This document shows positions 8,353 through 16,842 of a stretch of DNA of 64,000 bases, one piece after another. The position numbers and the translations under genes are program-made. The stretch is from JACVRW01 sp963808775 (GTDB taxonomy: Bacteria > Actinomycetota > Thermoleophilia > Solirubrobacterales > Thermoleophilaceae): contig CAWEGR010000005.1 in NCBI GenBank assembly GCA_963808775.1, forward strand, positions 930,001-994,000. Direction: 5' to 3'. A model generated the notes under the pieces. That model ran no database searches, was not told where the DNA came from, and was given only the letters and a program-made list of their open reading frames with translations. Every line of letters starts with the position of its first letter. Positions within the stretch are counted from its first letter, which is position 1.

Positions 8353-9800
8353 CAGAAGCGCTCCGCCAACCCGGCCCGCTCGAGCGGATGCTCGCGGTAG
8401 GGCCCCGGCACCTCGCCGCACAGCCGGGGCGTCGGCATCACCTTGCCGGGGTTCGCCAGGCCGTCCGGATCGAAGGCGCAGCGCAGCCGCTGGAAGGTCG
8501 CCAGGTCGGCCTCGCCGAACATCGCCGGCATGTAGCGCTTCTTGTCGACCCCGACCCCGTGCTCGCCCGTGATCGACCCGCCCTCGTCGACGCACGCCTC
8601 CACGATCAGGCCGGCGAGCCGCTCGGCCCGCTCGGCCTCGTCCGCAGAGGCGCCGTCGTAACAGATCAGCGGGTGCAGGTTGCCGTCCCCGGCGTGGAAC
8701 ACGTTCGCCACGCGCAGGTCGTGCTCGGCCGCCAGCTCCTCGATGCGCGCCAGCACGGCGGCCAGGCGCGTGCGGGGGATGACCCCGTCCTGCACGTAGT
8801 AGTTCGGCGCGAGCCGTCCCATCGCGGCGAAGGCGGCCTTGCGCATGCGCCAGATCGCGTCGCGCTCGCCCGCGTCGCGAGCGACCCGGACCGAGTCCGC
8901 TCCCGCCCCTTCGCAGAGGCCCACCACCTCCTCGAAGCGCGTCTCGCACTCGGCCGCCGGGCCGTCGAGCTCGACGAGGAGAGCGGCGCCGGCGTCACGC
9001 GGGAATCCGACTCCGATGGCGTCCTCGGCCGCGCGCAGCGAGAGGTTGTCCATCATCTCGATCGCCCCGGGGACGATGCCGGCCGCGACGATCGCGGACA
9101 CGACCTCGCCCGCCTGGCTCGTCGAGCCGAAGAACGCGACGAGCGTGCGCACCGCCTCGGGGCGCGGAACCACGCGCAGCCAGATCCGCGTGGCCACCCC
9201 GAGCGTCCCCTCGGACCCGACGAACGCTCCGACGAGGTCGAGCCCCGGGCCGTCGAGCTCCGGTCCGCCGAGGCTCGCCTCCGTCCCGTCCGGCAGCACC
9301 ACGTCGAGACCGGTCACGTAGTTCGTCGTGAAGCCGTACTTGAAGCAGTGCGCTCCGCCCGAGTTCTCGGCGACGTTGCCGCCGATCGTGCAGACGATCT
9401 GGCTCGACGGGTCGGGCGGATAGAAGTGGGTCGGCGCAACGGCGGCGGAGACCGCGCTGTTGGTGACGCCGGGCTCGACGAGCACGCGGCCGTCCTCGAC
9501 CTCGACGCGCAGGATCCGGCGCATGCGCGTGAGGGCGATCAGGACCCCGTCCTCGACCGGGAGCGCCCCGCCCGACAGGCCCGAGCCCGCGCCGCGCGCC
9601 ACCCACGGCACCTCGGCCTCGTGGCAGGCGCGCACGACGTCGCGGACCTCCTCCGCGCTTCCGGGGAGAACCGCCATCGCCGGAGCCTGCGCGTAGGCGA
9701 GCAGCCCGTCCGAGCGGTAGGTGGCGAGCCGGCGCGGATGGGTGATCACATGGCCATCGCCGACGGCCTGCGCCATTCGTCGCTCGAGCAGCGTCGTCAC
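8352..9800 (-). CDS. glcD: Glycolate oxidase catalytic FAD subunit GlcD
   Basis: A 482-residue FAD-linked oxidase of the GlcD/D-lactate dehydrogenase family. The FAD-binding part includes WVARGAGSGLSGGALP, SSQIVCTIGGNVAENSGG and GAFVGSEGTLGVATRIWLR. The C-terminal FAD-oxidase domain has NVFHAGDGNLHPLI with the metal/substrate His and GEHGVGVDKKRYM near the end. I chose the GTG at 9800 because a TATCTT box on the minus strand (9812-9807) lies six bases upstream, which fits a leaderless message; TTG 9808 would fall inside that box. First gene of the glcDEF operon, divergent from fmt. Substrate could also be another 2-hydroxyacid, but adjacent E and F subunits favour glycolate. Confidence 0.93.
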   Translation of the reverse strand: MTTLLERRMAQAVGDGHVITHPRRLATYRSDGLLAYAQAPAMAVLPGSAEEVRDVVRACHEAEVPWVARGAGSGLSGGALPVEDGVLIALTRMRRILRVEVEDGRVLVEPGVTNSAVSAAVAPTHFYPPDPSSQIVCTIGGNVAENSGGAHCFKYGFTTNYVTGLDVVLPDGTEASLGGPELDGPGLDLVGAFVGSEGTLGVATRIWLRVVPRPEAVRTLVAFFGSTSQAGEVVSAIVAAGIVPGAIEMMDNLSLRAAEDAIGVGFPRDAGAALLVELDGPAAECETRFEEVVGLCEGAGADSVRVARDAGERDAIWRMRKAAFAAMGRLAPNYYVQDGVIPRTRLAAVLARIEELAAEHDLRVANVFHAGDGNLHPLICYDGASADEAERAERLAGLIVEACVDEGGSITGEHGVGVDKKRYMPAMFGEADLATFQRLRCAFDPDGLANPGKVMPTPRLCGEVPGPYREHPLERAGLAERF

Positions 9801-9806
9801 CGGGTC

Positions 9807-9812
9807 AAGATA
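9807..9812 (-). promoter_or_regulatory. -10 box of glcDEF (leaderless type)
   Basis: TATCTT on the minus strand lies six bases from the GTG start of glcD. With a transcription start about 6-7 bases downstream of the box, the mRNA would begin at or next to the start codon. No clear -35 hexamer is visible. Confidence 0.4.
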
Positions 9813-9836
9813 CGGAACATGGTGGGATAGGGCCGA

Positions 9837-10736
9837 ATGCGCACCGTCTTCCTCGGCACGAGCGACTTCGCGGCGGACGTCCTCGACCGCCTGTCGACCA
9901 CGCCCCACAGGCCGCTGCTCGTGGTCACCCGCCCCGACCGCGCCCGCGGCCGCGGCCGCAGAACCGCGCCGCCGCCGGTGGCCGAGTCGGCCCGCCTGCT
10001 CGGGATCGAGACGATCCAGCCCGAGGACGTGAACGCGGACGAGGCGCGGGCCGCCATCGGCGCGGCCAACCCGGACGCGGTGCTGATCTGCGCGTTCGGA
10101 GCGCTGATCCGCGAGCCGCTGCTGTCCGAGCACCCGATGCTCAACCTGCACCCGTCGCTCCTGCCCCGCTGGCGCGGGGCCGCGCCGATCGAGCGCGCGA
10201 TCGAGGCGGGCGACGAGGAGACGGGCGTCTCGGTGATGCGCCCGGTCGCGGAGCTCGACGCGGGGCCGGTCTGCGTGCAGCGCGCGGAGGCGATCGCGCC
10301 CGACGACGACTTCGGCAGCCTCGCTCCGCGGCTCGCCGCCCTGGGTGCCGAGCTGCTCGTGGAGGCGCTCGACCTGGAGCCGCCCTTCCGCGACCAGGCG
10401 GAGGAGGGCGTCACCTACGCGGAGAAGATCGAGGCGTCCGAGCGGCTGCTCGACCCGGCCCGCCCGGCGGCGGACCTCGAGCGCAGGGTGCGCGCGCTCT
10501 CGCCGCACGTGGGCACCTACGTCGAGCTGCCCTGGGGTGAGCGGCTCGGCGTGGTCAGGTGCATGCTCGTGCCGGAGGACGGGCCCGAGCCTGGGCTGCT
10601 CGAGGCCCGCGACGGCAAGCTCCTATACGGCGCGTCGGGCGGCGCGCTCGAGCTGCTCGCGGTACATCCGCCGGGCAAGCGCGCCATGGACGCGGCGGAC
10701 TGGCTGCGCGGCAACGGCGCACGGCTGGGCGCCTGA
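9837..10736 (+). CDS. fmt: Methionyl-tRNA formyltransferase
   Basis: Formylates initiator Met-tRNA using 10-formyltetrahydrofolate. The 299-residue product begins with the Rossmann-like formyltransferase domain (MRTVFLGTSDFAADVLDRL). It carries the folate-site signature NLHPSLLPRWRGAAPIERAI around residues 102-121, with the expected Asn, His and downstream Asp (VAELDAGPVCVQ). The C-terminal OB-fold tRNA-binding domain covers about 200-299. It opens a short plus-strand run with the zinc-ribbon and GNAT genes and starts 36 bases from the divergent glcD. Length and motifs are normal. Confidence 0.96.
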   Translation: MRTVFLGTSDFAADVLDRLSTTPHRPLLVVTRPDRARGRGRRTAPPPVAESARLLGIETIQPEDVNADEARAAIGAANPDAVLICAFGALIREPLLSEHPMLNLHPSLLPRWRGAAPIERAIEAGDEETGVSVMRPVAELDAGPVCVQRAEAIAPDDDFGSLAPRLAALGAELLVEALDLEPPFRDQAEEGVTYAEKIEASERLLDPARPAADLERRVRALSPHVGTYVELPWGERLGVVRCMLVPEDGPEPGLLEARDGKLLYGASGGALELLAVHPPGKRAMDAADWLRGNGARLGA

Positions 10737-10770
10737 CCGGCTAGCGTTCGGCCCGTGAGGAGGGGTACGC

Positions 10771-11001
10771 GTGGCTGAGGAGCCGAGGCTCGATCTGGGC
10801 CCGAAGTGCCCATCCTGCGGGGAACCGTGGCTGCGCGGCACGAATCTCGCGGGCCGCTATCGCTGCGTGAGCTGCCTGCACCGCTTCGAGCTGCGCTCGG
10901 AGTGCCCGAACTGCGGCGCGCACTCCACGATCGCGCGCATGTCGGATACGGCGAACGTGATCTGCCGTTCCTGCGGCGAATCGATGCTGCAGCCGATTTG
11001 A
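10771..11001 (+). CDS. Small zinc-ribbon protein
   Basis: A 76-residue protein (GTG start) built almost entirely of four CxxC knuckles: KCPSCGEPW (~12), RCVSCLHRF (~31), ECPNCGAHST (~44) and ICRSCGES (~64). These can form two zinc ribbons, as in small nucleic-acid-binding or adaptor proteins. No DNA-binding helix or catalytic domain is visible and the function is unknown. A TAGCGT box at 10741-10746 is a possible promoter. Its stop overlaps the TTG start of the GNAT gene (TTGA), so the two are probably translated together. Confidence 0.8.
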   Translation: MAEEPRLDLGPKCPSCGEPWLRGTNLAGRYRCVSCLHRFELRSECPNCGAHSTIARMSDTANVICRSCGESMLQPI

Positions 11002-11510
11002 GCGGCGCGCCCGCGATCCGCACCGAGGCTCCCGGCGACCGCGATGCGGTCCGCGCGCTGAACGAGGCCGCCTTCGAGCAGCCCGACGAGGCCGCCCTCG
11101 TCGACGCCCTCCGCGAGGCCGGGGCGCACGTGCCGGAGCTCTGCCTCGTGGCCGTGGACGGCGAGCGCGTGGTCGGCCACATCTTCTACAGCGAGGCGCG
11201 GGTCGCCTCAGGCCACACCGTGCTGGCGCTGGCGCCGATGGCCGTCGATCCGGCCCGACAGCGCGAGGGCATCGGCTCGCTGCTCGTCGAGGAGTCGCTC
11301 GAGCGGGCGCGGGCGCTCGAGCATCCGCTCGCGATCGTGCTCGGGCATCCCGGCTACTACCCGCGCTTCGGCTTCGAGCCGGCGGCCCCGCTCGGGCTCG
11401 AGTTCCCGGCGGAGGTCCCCGCCGAGGCCTGGATGGCGCTGCGGCTGCCGCTCTACACGGACGAGGCGCGCGGGGCCGTCTCGTACGCCCCGCCGTTCGG
11501 GCTCGGCTGA
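10998..11510 (+). CDS. GNAT family N-acetyltransferase
   Basis: A 170-residue GCN5-related acetyltransferase. The core shows IRTEAPGDRDAVRALNEAAF at the N terminus, strand 4 (VLALAPMAVDPARQREGIG) and the acetyl-CoA pyrophosphate loop RQREGIGSLLVEE around residues 88-100. The GHPGYYPRFGFEPA block follows, characteristic of the YhbS-like subgroup. The acceptor is unknown. The TTG start at 10998 is chosen because it couples to the preceding stop and matches the domain boundary. The 3' end overlaps the convergent molybdopterin oxidoreductase gene by 58 bases. Confidence 0.88.
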   Translation: MSGAPAIRTEAPGDRDAVRALNEAAFEQPDEAALVDALREAGAHVPELCLVAVDGERVVGHIFYSEARVASGHTVLALAPMAVDPARQREGIGSLLVEESLERARALEHPLAIVLGHPGYYPRFGFEPAAPLGLEFPAEVPAEAWMALRLPLYTDEARGAVSYAPPFGLG

Positions 11511-13714
11511 GCGCCGCCCGCCGGCGCGAGCTCGACCGGGATCCCGTTCAGCACGGCGTTGCCCGACAGCGGGTCGACCGCCGTCTCGTCCGCGAGCACG
11601 TTCGAGTTGACCCCCGCGTGCGCCGAGGCCACCCCGAGCCGCATGCCCTCCTCGTCGTGGCCCCAGCCATGCGGAAGCGACACCACGCCGGGCATGATCT
11701 CGTCGGTCAGCTCGACGGGCGCCTCGATCTGTCCCGCCGCCGAGCGCACGAGCGCACGCCCGCCGTCCGCGAGGCCGAGCCGGTCCGCGTCGTCGGGGTG
11801 GACGAGCAGCGTGCAGCGGTCCTTGCCCTTCACGAGGGCGGGCAGGTTGTGCATCCAGGAGTTGTTCGAGCGCAGCTGGCGCCGCCCGATCAGCACGAGC
11901 CCGCCGTTCCGCTCGCGCTCGAGCGCGGCCCGCAGGCGCTCGCCATCGGCGAGGATCGGCTCGGGGGCGAGCTCGATGCGCCCGCTCGGCGTCCGCAGCA
12001 GATCCGGCAGGCGCGGCTCGAGCGGCCCGAGGTCGATCCCGTGGGGGTTCTGCTCGAGCTGGTCGAGCGTCAGGCCGTACGGGCCCGCGCGCAGCATGAA
12101 GTCGAGCATCCGCTCAGGCCCCGTGCGCGGCTCGAGCTCGCGCAGCAGCTCGTCGGCGTCGCGCCCCGCGAGCCGCGAGCCGGGGTCCGCGAGCTCGCGC
12201 TGGATCAGCGTGGCGATCACCATCGAGTCGAAGGCGTCCACGTCGGCGTCGGGACCCTGGCCCGCGATCAGCGCCGCGAGCCGGAGCAGCGTCCGCCACT
12301 CGGCCGGCACCTCGCTCTCGAACACGGCCGGCGAATAGTTGGCCACGTTGCGCACCGCGAGCTGGTAGAGCGCGAGGTCGTAGTGCGCCTTCTCGAGCGG
12401 CTCCGGAGCGGGCAGGATCACGTCCGCGTGCCGGGTCGTCTCGTTGACGTAGATGTCGATCGAGATGACGAGGTCGAGGCCCTCGACCGCCCGCGCGAGG
12501 CGCTCGGCGTTCGGCGTCGAGACGAGCGGGTTGCCCGCGAGCGTCACGAGCGCGCGCACCTGGCCCTCGCCCGGGGTGTCGATCTCCTCGGCCAGCGCTG
12601 CCACGGGCAGCTCGCCGAACGTCTCCGGCAGCCCGCGCACGCGCGAGGCCCAGCGCCCGAAGCGAACACCCTTGCCGCTGCCGCCCGCACCCGCCGAGTT
12701 CTTCTGGCCGGCGGCCGCGCGCGTGAACATCGCGCCGCCCTCGCGGTCGAGGTTCCCCGTCAGCACGTTCAGCACCTCGACGAGCCAGCTCGCGAGCGTG
12801 CCGAACTCCTGGGTCGTCGTGCCCATCCGCCCGTACACCGCCCCGCGCTCCGCGGCGGCGAGCTCGCGCGCCATCCGGCGGATCTCCTCGGCCTCGATGC
12901 CGCAGGCGGCTGCGACCGCCTCGGGCGTGAACTCGCGCACGAACGCGCGCGCCTCGTCGAGGCCGTTCACCTGCTCCTGGAGGCGCTCGCTGCGCTCGAG
13001 GCCCTCCTCGACGATCGTGCAGGCGAGGGCGGCGAGCAGCAGGGCGTCGGCGCCGGGCCGGATGAAGTGGTGCTCCGAGGCCTCCTCCGCCGTGCGCGTG
13101 CGGCGAGGGTCGACGACCACGACCCTGCCGCCCCGCTCGCGGATCGCGCGCAGCTTGCCGCGCATGTCCGGCGAGGTGAGCAGGCTGCCGTTCGAGACGA
13201 GCGGGTTCGCGCCGAGCACGAGCAGGTGCTCGCAGCGATCGAGGTCGGGCACGGGGATCGACAGCATCGCGCCGAACATCTCGCCGGCCGCGACCTGCTT
13301 CGGCATCTGGTCGACCGTGGACGCCGAGAAGACGTTCTGCGAGCCGAGCACCCGCAGCCAGACGGGCGTGTAGAGGAGCGCGGACAGGTTGTGGGCGTTC
13401 GGGTTGCCGATGTACACCGCCACGGAGTTCTTGCCGTGCTCGGCGATCAGCGGAGCCAGGCGCCGCTCGATCTCCTCGAAGGCCTCGTCCCAGCTCGCCT
13501 CGACGAGCTCTCCGTCGCGGCGCACGAGCGGCGTCGTGAGCCGGTCGGGGTCCTCGTGGAGCTGCTTGATGCCGTACGCCTTCGGGCAGATGAAGCCGCG
13601 GCTCAGCACGTCCTCGGCGTCGCCGCGGACGGAAACCACCTCCCGGCCCTCGGTCTCGATCTCGAGGCCGCAGGTGGCCTCGCAGAAGGGGCAGGTCCGG
13701 TAGTGGGTCGCCAT
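11453..13714 (-). CDS. Molybdopterin-dependent oxidoreductase (formate dehydrogenase/DMSO reductase superfamily)
   Basis: A 753-residue single-chain member of the bis-MGD oxidoreductases. The N terminus binds one 4Fe-4S cluster (CPFCEATCGLEIE with the fourth Cys in GFICPKAYG, residues 8-48). The central part contains HLLVLGANPLVSNGS, VVVVDPRRTRTAEEA and AVYGRMGTTTQEFGTLASW, typical of MGD binding. The C-terminal molydop-binding domain carries SNNSWMHNLPALVKG, VSLPHGWGHDEEG and VDPLSGNAVLNGIPVEL. Substrate cannot be read from sequence; no Tat signal or partner subunit is present, suggesting a cytoplasmic soluble enzyme. It lies seven bases after the thioesterase-like gene on the same strand. 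Confidence 0.9.
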   Translation of the reverse strand: MATHYRTCPFCEATCGLEIETEGREVVSVRGDAEDVLSRGFICPKAYGIKQLHEDPDRLTTPLVRRDGELVEASWDEAFEEIERRLAPLIAEHGKNSVAVYIGNPNAHNLSALLYTPVWLRVLGSQNVFSASTVDQMPKQVAAGEMFGAMLSIPVPDLDRCEHLLVLGANPLVSNGSLLTSPDMRGKLRAIRERGGRVVVVDPRRTRTAEEASEHHFIRPGADALLLAALACTIVEEGLERSERLQEQVNGLDEARAFVREFTPEAVAAACGIEAEEIRRMARELAAAERGAVYGRMGTTTQEFGTLASWLVEVLNVLTGNLDREGGAMFTRAAAGQKNSAGAGGSGKGVRFGRWASRVRGLPETFGELPVAALAEEIDTPGEGQVRALVTLAGNPLVSTPNAERLARAVEGLDLVISIDIYVNETTRHADVILPAPEPLEKAHYDLALYQLAVRNVANYSPAVFESEVPAEWRTLLRLAALIAGQGPDADVDAFDSMVIATLIQRELADPGSRLAGRDADELLRELEPRTGPERMLDFMLRAGPYGLTLDQLEQNPHGIDLGPLEPRLPDLLRTPSGRIELAPEPILADGERLRAALERERNGGLVLIGRRQLRSNNSWMHNLPALVKGKDRCTLLVHPDDADRLGLADGGRALVRSAAGQIEAPVELTDEIMPGVVSLPHGWGHDEEGMRLGVASAHAGVNSNVLADETAVDPLSGNAVLNGIPVELAPAGGAQPSPNGGAYETAPRASSV

Positions 13715-13721
13715 GGGTCGA

Positions 13722-14447
13722 TTATCCCTGTTGCTGCAGCTCGATCCAGAGCGCGCGCGAAGCGCACAGGAGGCGCCCCCGCGAGTCGTACAGCGCCGCC
13801 GCTCCCTCGCGCTTGCGTCCCGAGCGGCCGAGCTCCCACGACAGGATGGTGTGTTCCTCCCCTACGAGGACAGGACAGCCGAGCCGCGCGCTCAGCCGCG
13901 CCAGGACGATCGGGGGTCCGCTGCCGAAGTTCGCGACCGGCGCGCTCGTGGGGCAGTCGAGCGCCGCCCAGACGCATTCGGGGCGCACCCGGCCGTCGTC
14001 GCCCGCGAGCGACGCGTCGGGACGCCAGGACGCGCCGAAGAGCCCCTCGCGCCCGGGCAGCTCCACCGGGAAGATGCGCAGGCCGTCGCCGCTCTCGCGC
14101 GCCGGTCCGCAGACGAAGCAGGTGGGGAAGGGGTGATGGTCACACCAGCGCGCGGCCCCCTCGCGGCTCGCCGCCTCGATCTCCTCGCGCGGCAGCGCGT
14201 CGGGCACGTCCTCGAGCAGCTCGGTGGGGCGCCCCTCGGCCACGCGCACTTCGCCGTCGTGGACCTCGACCGCGTCGCCCGCCGGGCGCGTGACGGACAG
14301 CGGCCGCCCGAGCGGCGGCGGGCTGCGCAGGCTCACCTCGACCTCCTCCGCGCCGACCAGGCCCGCCACCAGCCCGCACGTGTAGCCGCCGTTCCCGGAC
14401 CCGGGCGGGCCGTTGAAGCGCGGCTCGACGACGAGCGTCTCGGTCAC
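13722..14447 (-). CDS. Hotdog-fold thioesterase-like protein
   Basis: About 241 residues from a GTG at 14447 that overlaps the peroxiredoxin stop. RFNGPPGSGNGGYTCGLVAGL near the N terminus resembles the glycine-rich helix motif of acyl-CoA thioesterase hotdog domains. The second half contains CFVCGPARESGDGLRI, ECVWAALDCPTSAPV and VLVGEEHTILSWELG, consistent with a second hotdog unit. The catalytic residues of characterised thioesterases cannot be pinpointed, so activity is inferred from fold similarity only. As sequenced it reads in one frame with the preceding peroxiredoxin; this fusion is an artefact of a one-base insertion near 14497. Confidence 0.7.
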   Translation of the reverse strand: MTETLVVEPRFNGPPGSGNGGYTCGLVAGLVGAEEVEVSLRSPPPLGRPLSVTRPAGDAVEVHDGEVRVAEGRPTELLEDVPDALPREEIEAASREGAARWCDHHPFPTCFVCGPARESGDGLRIFPVELPGREGLFGASWRPDASLAGDDGRVRPECVWAALDCPTSAPVANFGSGPPIVLARLSARLGCPVLVGEEHTILSWELGRSGRKREGAAALYDSRGRLLCASRALWIELQQQG

Positions 14448-14900
14448 GGCAGCTCGGCGAGCGCGTCCTGCAGGTCCGCCACGGACTGGAAGTCGAGGCC
14501 CGAGCAGGTGGTCGTGCCGGCCGCGCACGACGCCGTCCTCGTCGACGATGATCACCGCCCGCTTCGTCCCCATGAAGGTCTGGTGGGCGCCGTAGGCCTT
14601 CGCGACCGAGCTGTCCTCGTCAGCGAGCAGCGGGACGGTCAGCGAGTGCTTGCGCGTCCAGTTCTCGTGCGACTCGACGCTCTGGTTCGAGATGCCGACG
14701 ACCGTGGCCTCGAGCCCCCCGAAGGCCTCGGCGTTGTCGCGGTAGGAGCAGAACTGCTTCGTGCAGACGGTCGTGTTGTCGCCGGGGTAGAAGAGCAGCA
14801 CGACGCGCTCGCCGAGGTGGTCGGAGAGCTTGAAGCGCCCGGCGGTGCCCTCGAGCTCGAAGTCCGGAGCGGGGTCGCCCACCTCGGGTTTGCCGGCCAT
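14444..14900 (-). CDS. bcp: Peroxiredoxin, Bcp/PrxQ type (one frame change)
   Basis: Reduces hydroperoxides at a Cys thiol. MAGKPEVGDPAPDFELEG leads into DNTTVCTKQFCSYRDN. The peroxidatic Cys is residue 46 and the likely resolving Cys is 51, the C-x4-C spacing of PrxQ. GISNQSVESHENW and GTKRAVIIVDEDGVVRGRH complete the thioredoxin fold. After HDHLL the frame runs into the next gene unless one G is removed from CTCGGGCC near 14497. Corrected, it ends LDFQSVADLQDALAELP at TGA 14444, about 151 residues, the normal family length. Uncorrected, it forms a false 392-residue fusion. Confidence 0.9.
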
Positions 14901-14909
14901 GCGGACAGC

Positions 14910-16235
14910 CTATGCGCTGCGGTAGAGCAGGTAGAGCACGGAGCTGAGCGCCGCGGCCGCCCCCGTGAAGGCGAGCTCGACCTGGAGCACCCGGTCGTCG
15001 AACTCGACGAGCAGGAGGAAGAGCACGAACAGGATCGCCGCGAGCGCCCAGGTCGCGGACGCCTGGCGCGCGCGGCCGTGGGCGAGCAGCGCCTGGTTCA
15101 GCGTGGCCGCGCACAGGTAGAGCCCCATGCCTCCCGCCACGATCACGAGCCCGCCGCGCTCGTAGTCGAACTCGCCGCCGAACAACAGGTCCATCAGGAA
15201 CGGTCCCGCCACGAGCATCACGAGCGCCACGGCGGCCGCGAAGCCCGCGATCGCGATCAGCGTGAGGTTGACGCTGCGGCGAAACGGGTCGGTCTCGCCG
15301 CCGGCGCGCAGGCGCGTGAGATGGGGGAGGATCGACGCCTGCACGGCCTGGAAGAGCTGCAGCGGAGCCCGGGCGATCAGCAGCACGTTGAAGACGATGC
15401 CGGCGAGCGCGGCTCCCGCCGCGCTGTCGTCCGTGGCCTCGATCAGGAGCGGCCCGGCGTTCAGGAAGGTCTGCTCGCAGAGCATGATCAGCAGGACGGC
15501 CGCCGCGAAGCCCGTGCCGCGGGCGAGCGTGAACTCGGGCTCGCGCGCCGAGGGCTCGTCGCGCGCGGCGGCGTCGAGCTGACCGAGGTCGGGCTCGTCG
15601 TCCGTGTCCACGCGTGGGGCGAGCCTGCGCGCGAGGGCCGGCGGCACCACGGCGAGCGACACGATCGGCGCGGCGGCCATGCCGAGCGCGACCGCCGACT
15701 GGCCGTCCGCGATCCCGATCGCCACCGCGAGCGCGAACAGGCAGCGCGAGGTCGCCTCCATCAGCACGAGGCCGCCGTAGAGGCCGAACTGGTGGTGGCC
15801 CGCGAGGAACCCGCGCGCGAAGTAGCTCGCCGCGTAGGCCAGCACGCCGACGACGAGCACCCAGTAGAGCGTGGCCGAGCCGCCGAACAGGTCGTCCTGG
15901 ATCGGCCCGCGCAGCACGAGCGCGGCGACGAGGAAGAGGAGCGCGAGCGCGAACTGGACCTGCGCCGCCACGCGCAGGTGGTGCGTGCCGGGGATGCCGC
16001 GGGCGTCGTGGTCGGCGATCGTGCGCGAGAGGAGCTGCTCGACCGGCCGGTACAGCACGGAGACCGTGATGAACATCGCCGACCACAGCAGGGTGATGCG
16101 CCCGTACTCGGCCTCCGGCAGCACGTGCGAGGCGATCGAGAAGTAGCCGAACGTGATCAGCCCGGTGGCGCCGATGCCCACCGCGAGGATCGCGGCGCCG
16201 CGGCCGTACGACTTGGAGCTAGCCGATGCGGACAA
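14910..16235 (-). CDS. Polysaccharide/lipid-linked oligosaccharide flippase (MATE/Wzx-like)
   Basis: A 441-residue polytopic membrane protein with about 12 hydrophobic segments in the arrangement of the MOP superfamily. Examples are AAILAVGIGATGLITFGYF, FALALLFLVAALVL and LYWVLVVGVLAYAASYF, with a charged cytoplasmic loop (TDDEPDLGQLDAAARDEPSA) in the middle. It follows methyltransferase and GT2 genes in one minus-strand operon, so translocation of an undecaprenyl-linked glycan is the likely job (inference). The start is a TTG that overlaps the methyltransferase 3' end by 17 bases. Substrate is unknown. Confidence 0.82.
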   Translation of the reverse strand: MSASASSKSYGRGAAILAVGIGATGLITFGYFSIASHVLPEAEYGRITLLWSAMFITVSVLYRPVEQLLSRTIADHDARGIPGTHHLRVAAQVQFALALLFLVAALVLRGPIQDDLFGGSATLYWVLVVGVLAYAASYFARGFLAGHHQFGLYGGLVLMEATSRCLFALAVAIGIADGQSAVALGMAAAPIVSLAVVPPALARRLAPRVDTDDEPDLGQLDAAARDEPSAREPEFTLARGTGFAAAVLLIMLCEQTFLNAGPLLIEATDDSAAGAALAGIVFNVLLIARAPLQLFQAVQASILPHLTRLRAGGETDPFRRSVNLTLIAIAGFAAAVALVMLVAGPFLMDLLFGGEFDYERGGLVIVAGGMGLYLCAATLNQALLAHGRARQASATWALAAILFVLFLLLVEFDDRVLQVELAFTGAAAALSSVLYLLYRSA

Positions 16236-16842
16236 GCAGCATGGTCCACGGGAACGGCGAGCGGGCCTCCTCCACCGTCCCGTGGCGCGAGAGCAGCGAG
16301 ACGAACGCCCGCTTCGACCAGTGGTTCACGTGGCCGGGGGTGTTGCCGAGGTCGCGCAGATAGGCGCCGCGCGCCATGTTGAGCCCGCGCCAGAGCGGCT
16401 CGCGCGGCACCGATACGAGCAGGTGGCGGCGCGCGACCCGCGCCATCTCCGCCAGCGTCGCCTCCGGGTCGGGCACGTGCTCGAGCACCTCGATCGCGGC
16501 GGCCATGTCGAACTCGTCCTCGCCGAACGAGAGGCGGGTGGCCTCCTCGGCGCAGAACTCGAGGTTCGCGCGCGTGCGGCGCTCCCACTCGGCGCGCAGC
16601 TTGGGGTCGTCGAGGTCGATGCCGACGACGCGCCGGTCGCCGAGCCGCTCGGCCCACTCGACCGTCAGGACGCCCTCGCCGCAGCCCACGTCGAGCACGG
16701 ACTCGGGCGCGGCCTTTCGCCAGAGCTCGTCCAGCGTCGAATGGAAGCCGGCCATCAGCCGCCTGACCACCGGGTTCGACGAGCCGTACTTGTCGAAGGT
16801 GTTGCCGGTGGGGACCTCGGAGGTCGCGACCTGCCCGCTCAC
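16219..16842 (-). CDS. Class I SAM-dependent methyltransferase (type 11 like)
   Basis: A 207-residue Rossmann-fold methyltransferase. Motif I is ESVLDVGCGEGVLTVEWAE (about residues 47-65). RVVGIDLDDPKL provides the acidic end of strand 2, and FDMAAAIEVLEHVPDPEA is motif III-IV. WSKRAFVSLLSRHG is typical of type 11 enzymes in glycan clusters. The GTG start at 16842 overlaps the GT2 stop (GTGA), and the 3' end overlaps the flippase start. The context suggests methylation of a sugar or lipid carrier intermediate. Confidence 0.87.
   Translation of the reverse strand: MSGQVATSEVPTGNTFDKYGSSNPVVRRLMAGFHSTLDELWRKAAPESVLDVGCGEGVLTVEWAERLGDRRVVGIDLDDPKLRAEWERRTRANLEFCAEEATRLSFGEDEFDMAAAIEVLEHVPDPEATLAEMARVARRHLLVSVPREPLWRGLNMARGAYLRDLGNTPGHVNHWSKRAFVSLLSRHGTVEEARSPFPWTMLLVRIG

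Noticed and set aside
11618..16382. Very long plus-strand frames of ~890 codons opposite the molybdopterin oxidoreductase and flippase genes
   Set aside because: They are rich in Arg, Ala, Gly and Val without any domain, as expected for antisense frames of high-GC genes; the minus-strand genes explain the sequence.
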